A stretch of 33,212 nucleotides of DNA from a virus, in the IMG/VR virus record IMGVR_UViG_3300046804_002300, positions 1 through 33,212 of that record. One strand, given 5' to 3'. Both the position numbers and the translations under genes were made by a program. This document shows, piece by piece, positions 21,945-30,009 of the stretch. The notes beneath the pieces are model-generated. The model did not search any database, was not told where the DNA came from, and saw only the letters and a list, made by a program, of their open reading frames with translations. Position 1 is the first letter of the stretch, and each line of letters begins with the position of its first letter.

Positions 21945-22354
21945 TATGCAGTTGCCTTAGTGATTGCTCCGCTTACAGGCCAGGTGACGGAAGCAGTCGC
22001 CAATTCTCCTACTGCGCCATTCAGAGCAGTCCATTCAGAAACCAAAACGGTTGCTGTATAGGAAGGATTGGTTGTGCTTGTGCTTGATCCGTTTGGCTTG
22101 ACAACAACCGAGGTTGTGCTGCCAAGAAGCGGATAGATTGTTGCTTCGATTGAACCCGAAGCATAATCTTGATGAAATTCAAGAGTGATGGAATTGTCCT
22201 GCAAACCACCGATGCGAGTTCTTGCTGCGGTGCTTGAGAACGCCGTAGTCTCAACGACATCAAATGATGAATTGAGCGTAACGGATGCGACATGATCACT
22301 GACATCAACAGAGTTGACAGTGACATAAGCATTTGTGAGAACAATGCGTGCCAT
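21944..22354 (-). CDS. Major tail protein, copy 1
   Basis: 136 aa, closely similar throughout to the downstream copy, including VETTAF, FHQDYASGSIEATIYPLLGS and TASVTWPVSGAITKA. The tube-protein motifs (SDH near the start, a central GG, and TWP-type C-terminal strand) are all conserved in both. The gene follows a 57-aa head/tail junction gene by a stop/start overlap. The tandem arrangement looks like an in-place duplication followed by divergence, with most changes in surface-loop-like stretches. Confidence 0.82.
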   Translation of the reverse strand: MARIVLTNAYVTVNSVDVSDHVASVTLNSSFDVVETTAFSSTAARTRIGGLQDNSITLEFHQDYASGSIEATIYPLLGSTTSVVVKPNGSSTSTTNPSYTATVLVSEWTALNGAVGELATASVTWPVSGAITKATA

Positions 22355-22527
22355 TAGTTTTTGGCTCCTTCTTGTGCTGGTTTGATTGTTGGTTTATTTG
22401 CTTCAATGTGGCCACCAACAATGAGAGCATCAATGTTAGCGCCTGCATCTTCAAGTTCTTTCAAGGTAAGAATCTCACCTTGTGTTTTTCCGCAGACCTC
22501 GCGGTCTGAGATGACTTTGAAAGTCAT
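22354..22527 (-). CDS. Small head-tail-region protein
   Basis: 57 aa from the ATG at 22527, with AGGAG upstream; a longer frame to 22620 reads into the adjacent gene and is not used. It has a compact alpha/beta profile (MTFKVISDREVCGKT, ILTLKELEDAGANIDALIVGG) and a flexible Lys/Pro/Ala tail. Proteins of this size at this place in actinophage head-tail clusters are usually unannotated. Its stop overlaps the start of the first tail-tube copy. Confidence 0.6.
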   Translation of the reverse strand: MTFKVISDREVCGKTQGEILTLKELEDAGANIDALIVGGHIEANKPTIKPAQEGAKN

Positions 22528-22534
22528 TAGTCTC

Positions 22535-22933
22535 CTATCCCCAAAGCGTGAGTCTGTATCTATAAGACAGAAAAGTGACTCCTTGAGAATCATAAGTGCC
22601 GGCTTCGGCACCTGTAACACGCAAGGTATTCACTGCTCCGGACAAAGTGCGATCACTTTCTATTGCGGCCTTGATAGAACTAGCTCCTGAACCTGCAAGG
22701 TAGGCATCTAATTTGTCTTGACCTGTTCTTTCAGAAAAGCGTTGCACAATCACAAGGACATCAACCTGCGCTTGGTCAAGACCACGAGCATTGTCGATAT
22801 CGAATGTGAAATCTAATTGACCTACAATCGCCGCAGGTGGCACGACGGTATCGGGAATCAAGTCATAGGCGCGAAGACCTGTAATGGTCTGAAGAGCGCT
22901 TTTGAGTCTATCTCGAACGGTGCTTGGATTCAT
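22535..22933 (-). CDS. Tail terminator/completion-like protein
   Basis: 132 aa. VRDRLKSALQTITGLRAYD and PDTVVPPAAIVGQ precede a beta-rich middle (DFTFDIDNARGLDQAQVDVLVIVQRFS) and a VTFLSYRYRLTLWG end. This arrangement is typical of siphophage tail-terminator or tail-completion proteins encoded just before the tail tube. Its start overlaps the connector gene end. Function is inferred from gene order and overall pattern; no catalytic motif is expected. Confidence 0.6.
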   Translation of the reverse strand: MNPSTVRDRLKSALQTITGLRAYDLIPDTVVPPAAIVGQLDFTFDIDNARGLDQAQVDVLVIVQRFSERTGQDKLDAYLAGSGASSIKAAIESDRTLSGAVNTLRVTGAEAGTYDSQGVTFLSYRYRLTLWG

Positions 22934-23538
22934 ACTGCAAGACCATTATTTCTCTTCATTGGTCGAAGAAGAGCCTCAACATCAGGATCAAGTTTGGAAG
23001 AGAGACGAACTGTTCCAAGTTCAGGCGTTCCAGCAATTCCGAATGGTGATTGCTTGCGTACAAAGAGACGAGAAGATTGAATAATGCAGGCTTGGTTGAC
23101 TTCTGATGGAACTGCCGACCAACCCCATACGCCGGTCACCTTGACTGCTTGTGGCAAATAATAAGGGAAGACATAAGCCCCAGTTGCAAGGAGTCGTGTG
23201 AAAGGCCATCCACGGCGAGGATTATTGATTGGCTCAGTCATATAGTCCGAAGTTGACCAAACCGTTGACCAAGTTTGATTGAAATCATCATCTGTTGCGA
23301 TGGCAGTAATAGCAGTGTAGTCATCAACTGCAAGGCTCCAAGCATCTTGCGCCGTATAATATCGCACAACAGGAGTTCCGCTTGTGCCATCAGCATAAAA
23401 GAAACGGCCACAAAAATCATCAATCATTCTGCTTGTTGCAGTGATAGAGATTTCAAGCAAAGCATCATCGGTGGTATCAGTTATCGCTAGAGATGCCTTT
23501 ACTTCTGCGAGAGTTGCGTAACCGTTTGTGATTGCCAC
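22930..23538 (-). CDS. Head-tail connector (gp6-like)
   Basis: 202 aa. YATLAEVKASLAITDTTDDA, LLEISITATSRMIDDFCGRFF and a long middle with aromatic motifs (WSLAVDDYTAITAI, YVFPYYLPQAVKVTGVWGW) fit the phage gp6-like head-tail connector family, a dodecameric ring joining portal and tail. It ends with ALLRPMKRNNGLAV. The start has a weak ribosome site, perhaps because it is coupled to the small basic gene before it. It begins the connector/tail completion set. Confidence 0.78.
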   Translation of the reverse strand: MAITNGYATLAEVKASLAITDTTDDALLEISITATSRMIDDFCGRFFYADGTSGTPVVRYYTAQDAWSLAVDDYTAITAIATDDDFNQTWSTVWSTSDYMTEPINNPRRGWPFTRLLATGAYVFPYYLPQAVKVTGVWGWSAVPSEVNQACIIQSSRLFVRKQSPFGIAGTPELGTVRLSSKLDPDVEALLRPMKRNNGLAV

Positions 23539-23642
23539 TTGTTTTCCTCTTTTTCGGTTTTGATTGCATAGCTCGTTCCAAGTGTGGAGCGGCGGTAGCG
23601 GTTTCTTTTCTTTCTAATCGCGCCATAAATCGTGATGTTCAT
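23499..23642 (-). CDS. Possible small basic protein
   Basis: If real, 47 aa rich in Arg, Lys and Tyr (GAIRKKRNRYRRSTLGTSYA) filling an otherwise unexplained gap between the glycosyltransferase and connector genes. It overlaps the connector start by 40 bases and has no obvious ribosome site; several in-frame starts exist upstream. Similar tiny basic proteins are found at this place in some actinophages, but there is no motif. Low confidence. Confidence 0.3.
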   Translation of the reverse strand: MNITIYGAIRKKRNRYRRSTLGTSYAIKTEKEENKWQSQTVTQLSQK

Positions 23643-24297
23643 CATCAAGCCAATACGACTTTGAATGTGGCAATATCGCACCGGTATTGACATATATTGG
23701 GAAACCTAGAGACTTGATTCTGCGACAGAAGAGCAAATCCTCTCCTATCCATTCACCGGCAACAGGGCCATCCCAAAACCAACACCAATCTTTGCCTTGA
23801 TTCGGATCGGCATTCTCACGGATTGCTTCAAGGACGCTGCGATGAACCATAAGACAACCAGTTCCAGCGGCATCTATTTCAAAAACTGAATTTTTATCGT
23901 ATTTGTAGAGAGGCAAAAAGCCATTAGGTGAATCTTGGAAAATAGCAGGAACAGGTTTGGGATACGGTTTTCCTGGTACTCCGAATCCTGCAAATACTAA
24001 ACCTGCGACCACTGGTCTTTCTTTATCGTGCGCCGTTTCACAAAGAAGGTCAAAAGTACGCACATCAAGTTGCTCATCTGAATCAATCATCAAAAGCCAA
24101 TCGGAATCTGTCATTTCTAAAAATTGCTTGACAACGCGATTTCGTTGCTTGGAAAGCAAGCCTGAACCTTTGATTCTGACAAATGAACCAAGTTTATTAG
24201 CTCGTGCCGATGCTAATTGAATGAGATGGTAGGCAAATCCGCCATTGACCATGCCAGGGTCACACGACCCGATTGATACTTTGTGTCCTGATTTCAT
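23614..24297 (-). CDS. Glycosyltransferase in the capsid cluster
   Basis: 227 aa from the ATG at 24297 (GGGGGA site); the frame is open to a GTG at 24363. KVSIGSCDPGMVNGGFAYHL is followed by DWLLMIDSDEQLD (Asp72-Ser-Asp74, the DxD motif) and later AGTGCLMVHRSV and GEDLLFCRRI, giving a GT2/GT-A-type fold. It lies between the major capsid and connector genes rather than with the two glycosyltransferases at 11090-12495. It may glycosylate a capsid or connector protein; the target is unknown. Confidence 0.75.
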   Translation of the reverse strand: MKSGHKVSIGSCDPGMVNGGFAYHLIQLASARANKLGSFVRIKGSGLLSKQRNRVVKQFLEMTDSDWLLMIDSDEQLDVRTFDLLCETAHDKERPVVAGLVFAGFGVPGKPYPKPVPAIFQDSPNGFLPLYKYDKNSVFEIDAAGTGCLMVHRSVLEAIRENADPNQGKDWCWFWDGPVAGEWIGEDLLFCRRIKSLGFPIYVNTGAILPHSKSYWLDDEHHDLWRD

Positions 24298-24320
24298 AGT
24301 TCCCCCGAACCGTTTGAGAA

Positions 24321-24363
24321 GTGCAGAAGCGAGCAAGTCGGGGGGCCTTACCCGCCTCTGCAC
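24321..24363 (-). other. Stable hairpin after the capsid gene
   Basis: On the minus strand, 24363-24353 pairs with 24331-24321 in an 11-bp stem (one G-U) around a 21-base GC-rich loop containing GGCCCCCC. It lies between the major capsid stop (24387) and the glycosyltransferase start. No run of U follows, so a classical terminator is unlikely. It may attenuate transcription or protect the 3-prime end of the capsid message. Confidence 0.5.
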
Positions 24364-24386
24364 AATTATTCAGTTGTCCTTCTAAA

Positions 24387-25733
24387 TTAGAAGGTTGGTG
24401 CTGATAGACCCGATCCACTGATAATCGAGTTCGCTAATGGATAGCGGCCTGCGGTGAACGCGGCATAACCATAAACGACGGTCTTGATGGTGAGGTTGCC
24501 TGCACCTGTCGCATCATAGCGAAGTGTGAATGGCGAACCTGGTTGCTCCCAAAGGTGATTCTCGCCTGCGGTGACAACATAGATTTCATCTCGGTTTGTT
24601 GTCGTTCCATAGGTTGTGCCGATGTTTGCATCGGTGATGATTGGAAGACCCATCATTTGATAACCGGAGTTTCCATAGGAAGAAGCTCCTGCGCCAACTC
24701 CTGCTGCATTCATTGGGCCGTTTGCTGCTGGCACAACGAGTGGGCGGTTGGATGAATCAACGGCTGCGAGCAAGAATGCAAGGCGGCGTGGATGCATCAC
24801 GAAATGAGTTGGATTAACGAATGCATTGGTCTGAATCTGCTGAATTGCATCAGCGAGTTTCGGATAAAGCAAGGCAACTGTTGGAGCAGTTGAGGTGAAG
24901 GTGATTGCATTTCCACCTGCTGCGCGGAGTCCTTCAATCTGACCTGCGCTGCCTGTTCCATTGAGAAGTTGTGCGTCGAGAGTTGTGTGCCAGCTCTTGA
25001 TGAGGTCGGCTGCTACGAAAGCATCAATGCCGGTTCCTCGCTCAATAGCCTGTCGGCTGAGGTCTTGCTGTCCGGCAATGGTGCGGACATTGACCGTGAG
25101 CAGAGTATCGTCAACATCGGTTTCGCTAACGGCATCATTCTGTGTGACCTGAACTGCGGTTGAAGAACCGGTGGTCATACGAGAAATGTTCAATGTCATT
25201 CCGCTTGGTGGGAGTGTCATCTTGTTGGTTGCGAAATCAGCGAATGGGCGACCTGCGCGAGCGTATGGAGCTGCGAGATCAACGAGGTATTGTGGAATCA
25301 CAAGACCATCGAATTGAGCAGTACCGACATCGCGGCGCTCAACTGATTCTTCTCGTTGGTGACGAGCGAGACGCTCTTGAGCAGCGTAATCAGAACGGAA
25401 TTGTGCTGAATATGCATCGCGGAAGAACGAAACTTCACCTTCAGGTGAATATGTGCGTGCTTCCTTTGTTACTTTGAAACCGCCGACCTTTGGTGCAGCG
25501 ATATCTGCTACTGCTGCGCGAGCTTCTGCGGCCTTACGGTCTGCATCTGCTTGAGCAGAGAGCTTTTCAATCTTCTCATCGAGAGTGCGGGATTCAGCGA
25601 CCAGAGCATCAACCTTTGCGGTTTCCTCTGCGGTCAGATCAGTGCGATTCTCTGAAGCGACTGCCTCGAGAATTGCATCCATTTCTGCCTTCACTGCATC
25701 ACGGCGCTCGACTACTTTGTCAAAATATGACAT
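24387..25733 (-). CDS. Major capsid protein (HK97 fold)
   Basis: 448 aa. Residues 1-75 form a coiled-coil delta/scaffold domain (ERRDAVKAEMDAILEAVASE), linked to an HK97-fold body starting near 125 (FDGLVIPQYLVDL), with E-loop and A-domain features such as RTIAGQQDLSRQAIERGTG and HPRRLAFLLAAVDSSN. The delta domain is normally removed by the prohead protease encoded upstream. The start has a clear GGAGCAAAACTC site. Position after protease and portal is canonical. Confidence 0.9.
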   Translation of the reverse strand: MSYFDKVVERRDAVKAEMDAILEAVASENRTDLTAEETAKVDALVAESRTLDEKIEKLSAQADADRKAAEARAAVADIAAPKVGGFKVTKEARTYSPEGEVSFFRDAYSAQFRSDYAAQERLARHQREESVERRDVGTAQFDGLVIPQYLVDLAAPYARAGRPFADFATNKMTLPPSGMTLNISRMTTGSSTAVQVTQNDAVSETDVDDTLLTVNVRTIAGQQDLSRQAIERGTGIDAFVAADLIKSWHTTLDAQLLNGTGSAGQIEGLRAAGGNAITFTSTAPTVALLYPKLADAIQQIQTNAFVNPTHFVMHPRRLAFLLAAVDSSNRPLVVPAANGPMNAAGVGAGASSYGNSGYQMMGLPIITDANIGTTYGTTTNRDEIYVVTAGENHLWEQPGSPFTLRYDATGAGNLTIKTVVYGYAAFTAGRYPLANSIISGSGLSAPTF

Positions 25734-25822
25734 TGAGTTTTGCTCCTTGTGAGTTTGGTTGCGAGGTGGTGGCGAAGATGCTCGCGGCGCTGACAGGGTG
25801 CGAGTTTCGCTCCGACTTCAAT

Positions 25823-25838
25823 CTGCTCGATTGAGCAG
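25823..25838. other. Short perfect hairpin after the protease gene
   Basis: CTGCTC GATT GAGCAG forms a 6-bp stem with a tetraloop, five bases after the protease stop codon (25843) and about 90 bases before the capsid start. With no U-tract it is more likely an mRNA-processing or attenuation element than a full terminator. The remaining 25734-25822 stretch holds only the capsid ribosome site. Confidence 0.4.
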
Positions 25839-25842
25839 AAAT

Positions 25843-27363
25843 CTATTTTGTTGAATTGATGATTGCTTTGGCAAGACGCAAAGAAATCTTGCGACCTTCT
25901 TCTTCAGTCGGTTCAGGTAGTGGATCAATAGCGCGCAATTCTGATGCTTTGTGTCCTACGAGGGTTTCAGTCTCAACCCAACCGTCACGAAGTTCACGAT
26001 AGACTCGAATCAAGATTGCAGGGTCGCCTTCTTCGGCGGTGATAGAAAAATCAGAGTTTGGAATTCCAAGAACACCCTCACGCATGACATGTTCAATGCG
26101 ACCGCGTGCAGTTCCACCTGATGAATCCCATTCGACGAAATCGCCAACTACATCAACGGCGCGTGAATCCTCTTCCATATCGCCTTCTGGCATTACGCCA
26201 AGGAGAGATTCAAGCATTGACTTTCCTTCGCCAAGATATTCATAAGATTCATCAATCTTGTCAAGAATTGCTTGAACGACAATCAAAGATTCGCCGGTTA
26301 CTTCACGACCCTCTTTCATTGCCTTGATTGCTTCCTTGATGTGTTCACGAGCTTCAACTGTGGTCGTTGGATAAGCAGGATAGGTGACAACTGAGACATC
26401 GCCATCAGCTAGTGAAACTTCCGTCAAGACTCGACGGCTTCTATCGTCATTCCATTTTTGACGAATGACGCGGAAGGCAAAAGACATCTGATCAACATCT
26501 CCGCGCTTGACCAGTTCATAAATATCGCGGCCTTCTTGAGTATCTGCAAGGTCGGCCTCGAATCGCAAGCCTCTCTCGTCTTCTTCTAACTTCAAAGTGT
26601 CATTTTTGGTTCTAGCCAATGGCAAGCCTTCGTGATTGATAAGCAAGCGAACATCAGGAGTTTCGCTCAAAGTCTTGCGGAATGCCCCTGGCGCGATGCT
26701 CTCTTTGAATGGTAGTGGCACGCTTGAGTCATTGAAGACTGCTGCATAACCGGCAAGGCGCATTCCATCGCCATCTGCGCGCGCTTCTACATCTCGCACT
26801 GTATAGGTGCGGCGTTCGATTTTCTTTGCCATTTTGCTCCTTGAATCGGCTTCGGCATTGAGGGCATCAATCTTTCGTTGCGCCCAGTTCTGCGCTCTAT
26901 CACTAAAGTCTGAATCTCCACCCCACAAAAGCCAGGCGACAAGACCAGCGCCAGGATATTGCGGATGTGATGTGTCTTTATTCTTTGGTGCTTGACCGTC
27001 AACTTGATGACGAGCAAACCAAGGTGCCATCTTGCGAACCTTGTTTTCGGTGATCCGTCCTGCTGCCATTTCTCGCGCTTCGCGCTTGGCAGTGTCGGTC
27101 AGTCCATCTCCCCCAAAACCTTCGCTAACATATTTCAATCCACGAGCAGCATTGTCTCGAATGAATTGTGGAACGCTCAAATCTACCTGTCGAACTTCGC
27201 CGCCTGGCTCCATATCTTCAGCGATGCTAACTGCGACCATTTGATCAATAGCAGCCTGCTTTGTGTCATGGCATCCGATTGTCGTGTAAGAACCATCAGA
27301 TTCTTCTTTGACCGTTGCCCAACCTTGACAATCGCTTTGCTTGTCTGAAATGTAATATGGCAT
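25843..27363 (-). CDS. Multidomain HK97-type prohead protease
   Basis: 506 aa, far longer than a simple prohead protease (about 200 aa). Residues 1-60 are a small Cys-containing module (DCQGWATVKEE, GCHDTKQAAIDQMVA). Residues 60-165 resemble a head-associated helical module (ARGLKYVSEG, GITENKVRKMAPWFARHQ-like, LVAWLLWGGDSDFSDRAQ). Residues 185-350 are the protease: FKESIAPGAFRKTL, INHEG (His near 244) and DQMSFAF (Ser near 294). The C-terminus (about 400-490) is a Tudor-like DUF2945 segment, VGDFVEWDSSGGTARGRIEH. The protease matures the capsid by clipping the delta domain. Confidence 0.82.
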   Translation of the reverse strand: MPYYISDKQSDCQGWATVKEESDGSYTTIGCHDTKQAAIDQMVAVSIAEDMEPGGEVRQVDLSVPQFIRDNAARGLKYVSEGFGGDGLTDTAKREAREMAAGRITENKVRKMAPWFARHQVDGQAPKNKDTSHPQYPGAGLVAWLLWGGDSDFSDRAQNWAQRKIDALNAEADSRSKMAKKIERRTYTVRDVEARADGDGMRLAGYAAVFNDSSVPLPFKESIAPGAFRKTLSETPDVRLLINHEGLPLARTKNDTLKLEEDERGLRFEADLADTQEGRDIYELVKRGDVDQMSFAFRVIRQKWNDDRSRRVLTEVSLADGDVSVVTYPAYPTTTVEAREHIKEAIKAMKEGREVTGESLIVVQAILDKIDESYEYLGEGKSMLESLLGVMPEGDMEEDSRAVDVVGDFVEWDSSGGTARGRIEHVMREGVLGIPNSDFSITAEEGDPAILIRVYRELRDGWVETETLVGHKASELRAIDPLPEPTEEEGRKISLRLAKAIINSTK

Positions 27364-27371
27364 TGAGTGTC

Positions 27372-27821
27372 CTAAATCAGAAGCAGAACTTCTGCATCGT
27401 CTTCAAGTATGGAGAAAGTAATTTCTGCCATCGCTTGTGATGTAATTGAACCAAGCGAAACATTCGCACCGGCGATGATTGTTGCAATTTCAATCTCTTG
27501 CGGTGGAACTACTTGTGGGAAATTAGGCTGAACGAAATCAAGTCTGCCGCTTGTGGAAGCGACTATTGCGCTTTCAGGTCGTGAATTAGCAGTTGCATCA
27601 AGTGAACCAAGAGGCGCATTTGCACTTGCTTGAATTGTCTCTGCTGCTCGAGCGGTTGCGGTAAGAGTTCCTAGAGGAGCTGCCATAGTAACGGAATGCG
27701 TTACTAATGAAGTTGCACTTGGAGTGATTCCGCCTAGGGTCGCCGATGCACTGACGATGACAACAGGGCCAAGAAGGTCTGTGTCAAGAACGCCTGTATT
27801 AAGGACGAATTGTGATGGCAC
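27372..27821 (-). CDS. Repeat-containing virion-like protein
   Basis: 149 aa, Ala/Thr/Ser-rich. The motif (A)xLGxxxxxA recurs as SASATLGGITPSATS, AAPLGTLTATARA, NAPLGSLDATANS and ANVSLGSITSQAMA, with spacing of about 25-30 residues, suggesting beta repeats. It lies between the protease and a decoration-like gene in the head cluster. No family recognised; a capsid decoration or minor head component is inferred from position only. Confidence 0.55.
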   Translation of the reverse strand: MPSQFVLNTGVLDTDLLGPVVIVSASATLGGITPSATSLVTHSVTMAAPLGTLTATARAAETIQASANAPLGSLDATANSRPESAIVASTSGRLDFVQPNFPQVVPPQEIEIATIIAGANVSLGSITSQAMAEITFSILEDDAEVLLLI

Positions 27822-27822
27822 T

Positions 27823-28206
27823 TTAAGAAGCCAAAGTCAATGATGCGCTTAGTTGACCGCTTGGAATGGTGTAAGTATCACCGGCAGTATAAGCATTGCC
27901 AGTAATAGTGCCACTGAATAAGAAATTGCCAGCAGAAGCATTATCCCAAGCAGTGAAATAAGAAGCATCTTCCGAACCGGCGATGTTTGTCCAAGTGACG
28001 GCGGCATCAGATGTAATCGCGCCACCTGAAGCAGCAGCGAATGTGACTTCTTTGCGGGTTGTTTCAGTCGCGGCATTGGCAGTTCCATTCGCCCCAGGAT
28101 CGCCCGTATGAAGTTTCACATAAACATTGGCAGCAGAATAAGCAGTTGCATTGCCGACTGCATCAAGGAATTTATTTGCCAAGTATGAACTAAGACCTGT
28201 TGCCAT
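27823..28206 (-). CDS. Virion-like decoration/minor structural protein
   Basis: 127 aa. The pattern ATGLSSYLANKFLDAVGNAT, then ANVYVKLHTGDPGANGTANAA and WTNIAGSEDASYFTAWDN is widespread in phages and usually annotated as a head-decoration or minor tail protein. The YVKLHTGDPG motif is especially diagnostic. It overlaps the portal gene by one base, supporting translation with the head genes. Confidence 0.65.
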   Translation of the reverse strand: MATGLSSYLANKFLDAVGNATAYSAANVYVKLHTGDPGANGTANAATETTRKEVTFAAASGGAITSDAAVTWTNIAGSEDASYFTAWDNASAGNFLFSGTITGNAYTAGDTYTIPSGQLSASLTLAS

Positions 28207-29861
28207 TACTCATCTCCCTCGATGAACTCTTCAATAACTTCTGCGATGCGACCAACTTCGTCGCGGATAACTTTCTTGCGAACCTTGCGTCGGTCAATCT
28301 GATTTGTCACTTCAATCTTTGGCGCTTCAACATTGACTGTCGGCGCTTCTACTCGGACTTCAGGAGACTCAAGCATCACCATCGCAGGCTCAACATTGAC
28401 ATTCGGAGCTGCAACATTGACCACAGGCTCAGGAACATTGACCACGGTTCCATTACGAGCTTCACGAACATCATAAACAGCAGAAGGATTGGCAGGGTCA
28501 ATTTGTGAAATCGGTTGAAGTTGTGAACTTGGAAGACCTGTGTGAGCAATAGGAACCATCTCAACCGCCTTGAGGACTTCTTCAGGATCAAAGCCAACTT
28601 GAACGAGTTTGCTCACAATGTCAGCGCGTAGATTCAGACCGACATCCTTGGCATCAGCAGCATCGATATTCTGCAACGGCACACGGAATTGATCGCCTGC
28701 CTCGCCAATAGGAGACAAATCTTCAACAGAACGAACATCATTCAAGGAAAGGAAACCCTCACGAAGACCCTTGGTATAAGCCTCATAACGCTCAAGTGTC
28801 GTGCCACGAAGAAGGGCATCAAGATTGAATTTGATGAAACCGTCGGCTTCAGGGAGCAGGGTGGAAAGGCTCTGCTCTAGGCGCTCAAGGAGCGGACGAA
28901 GGCTATGTTGGACGAATGAGAGGTTTTGAGCTTCAACTGAGGCAAAAGACATCGCCCCCGCCACCGGATGCCCTAAAAGGCTCACAGGAACGCGGAAAAG
29001 GCGTGCTATATCCTCGACATTAAAGCGGCGAGCTTCAAGTAACTGTGCATCGGCAGCATTGAGAGTCAAAGGCTTGAAAGCTGCTCCGCCTGAGAGGATG
29101 CCAATCTTGCCGGCACGATAAGGGCCGGTGTGAGTGATATTCCAATCACGACCAATATCTTGAGCCTGCTCTTGTGTCAGTTCGCCAGGAACCTCAATTA
29201 CGCCGCCAGGATTGGCAGCATTGCCAAAGTAGGCGGCTGCATAAGTGTCGGCTGCCATCGCTGCACCTATGGTCAAGCGGGCGGCTGAGACAGGGCCAAG
29301 ACCATAGTGCGAGCCAGGAAGTCTGAACATCGGAATATGCACGATTTCACGATTGGTCAGGATTTCAGTACGAACATCGCCAACTTCGCGGATTGTAATT
29401 TCATAGACCAATGGTTCGTTTGGCCGAAGGCGACGAATGCGAACTTCATCAGGATTCAAGCAATAAAGTTCAATGACTTCATCATTCTCATCACGAACTG
29501 TCAAAATGAATGCGTTGCCATGAAGATTCAATGAGGCAATGACTTGTTCAAAAAACTCAAGGCGAGAAGTTTCAGGATTCGGGCGATTGATCCAAGCTGG
29601 TTGCTCGCCATAGACGGCGGCATAAGAGATTCGATTACGACCACGACGAACATAAGCGCCAAGTGGCAATGATGAAATCGTATCGCCAAGCAGACGAACG
29701 CAGGCATAAACCGTTGACATTCTGATTGCAGAATCAGCAGTGACATCAACTCCTGAAGGAGCCATGAATGCAGGACGACCAGGAATAAGCGGTTCAACCC
29801 ATTGTGAGGTGTTGCCTTGTCGCTTCTCTTCAAATCGTCGAATGCGCTTTGATATTCCCAT
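28206..29861 (-). CDS. Portal protein (HK97 family)
   Basis: 551 aa. Portal signatures: VYACVRLLGDTISSLPLGAY, HGNAFILTVRDENDEVIELY and later RLFRVPVSLLGHPVAGAMSF. The body ends near 450. The C-terminal extension of about 80 residues contains repeats of VNV and (V/A)E(A/S)P (VNVPEPVVNVAAPNVNVEP, VRVEAPTVNVEAPKIEV) then RRKVRKKVIRDEVGRI. The dodecameric portal is the DNA entrance channel. The start codon overlaps the 46-aa membrane gene stop. The extension is longer than in many portals and may contact scaffold or decoration proteins. Confidence 0.88.
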   Translation of the reverse strand: MGISKRIRRFEEKRQGNTSQWVEPLIPGRPAFMAPSGVDVTADSAIRMSTVYACVRLLGDTISSLPLGAYVRRGRNRISYAAVYGEQPAWINRPNPETSRLEFFEQVIASLNLHGNAFILTVRDENDEVIELYCLNPDEVRIRRLRPNEPLVYEITIREVGDVRTEILTNREIVHIPMFRLPGSHYGLGPVSAARLTIGAAMAADTYAAAYFGNAANPGGVIEVPGELTQEQAQDIGRDWNITHTGPYRAGKIGILSGGAAFKPLTLNAADAQLLEARRFNVEDIARLFRVPVSLLGHPVAGAMSFASVEAQNLSFVQHSLRPLLERLEQSLSTLLPEADGFIKFNLDALLRGTTLERYEAYTKGLREGFLSLNDVRSVEDLSPIGEAGDQFRVPLQNIDAADAKDVGLNLRADIVSKLVQVGFDPEEVLKAVEMVPIAHTGLPSSQLQPISQIDPANPSAVYDVREARNGTVVNVPEPVVNVAAPNVNVEPAMVMLESPEVRVEAPTVNVEAPKIEVTNQIDRRKVRKKVIRDEVGRIAEVIEEFIEGDE

Positions 29862-30001
29862 CAGTTAGCCTTCTCCGTTATCCATACTAGAAACGACCCC
29901 AAGCAAATCAAAGCTAGAGGGAAAGAAATCATCGCAAGTCCAACGGTGGCAATAACAAGCCCACCGACACCGACAAGCATCGAGATATCAGGTTTCTTCA
30001 T
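29861..30001 (-). CDS. 46-aa membrane protein between terminase and portal
   Basis: Opens with MKKPDISML, then 30 hydrophobic residues with Gly and Val (GVGGLVIATVGLAMISFPLA) and an ITEKAN end. Its TGA overlaps the portal ATG (TGATG), and it begins eight bases after the large-terminase stop. This is one or two membrane helices. Similar mini-genes between terminase and portal occur in some actinophages without known role. Its codon use resembles its neighbours. Confidence 0.62.
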   Translation of the reverse strand: MKKPDISMLVGVGGLVIATVGLAMISFPLALICLGSFLVWITEKAN

Positions 30002-30009
30002 AACGCCTC

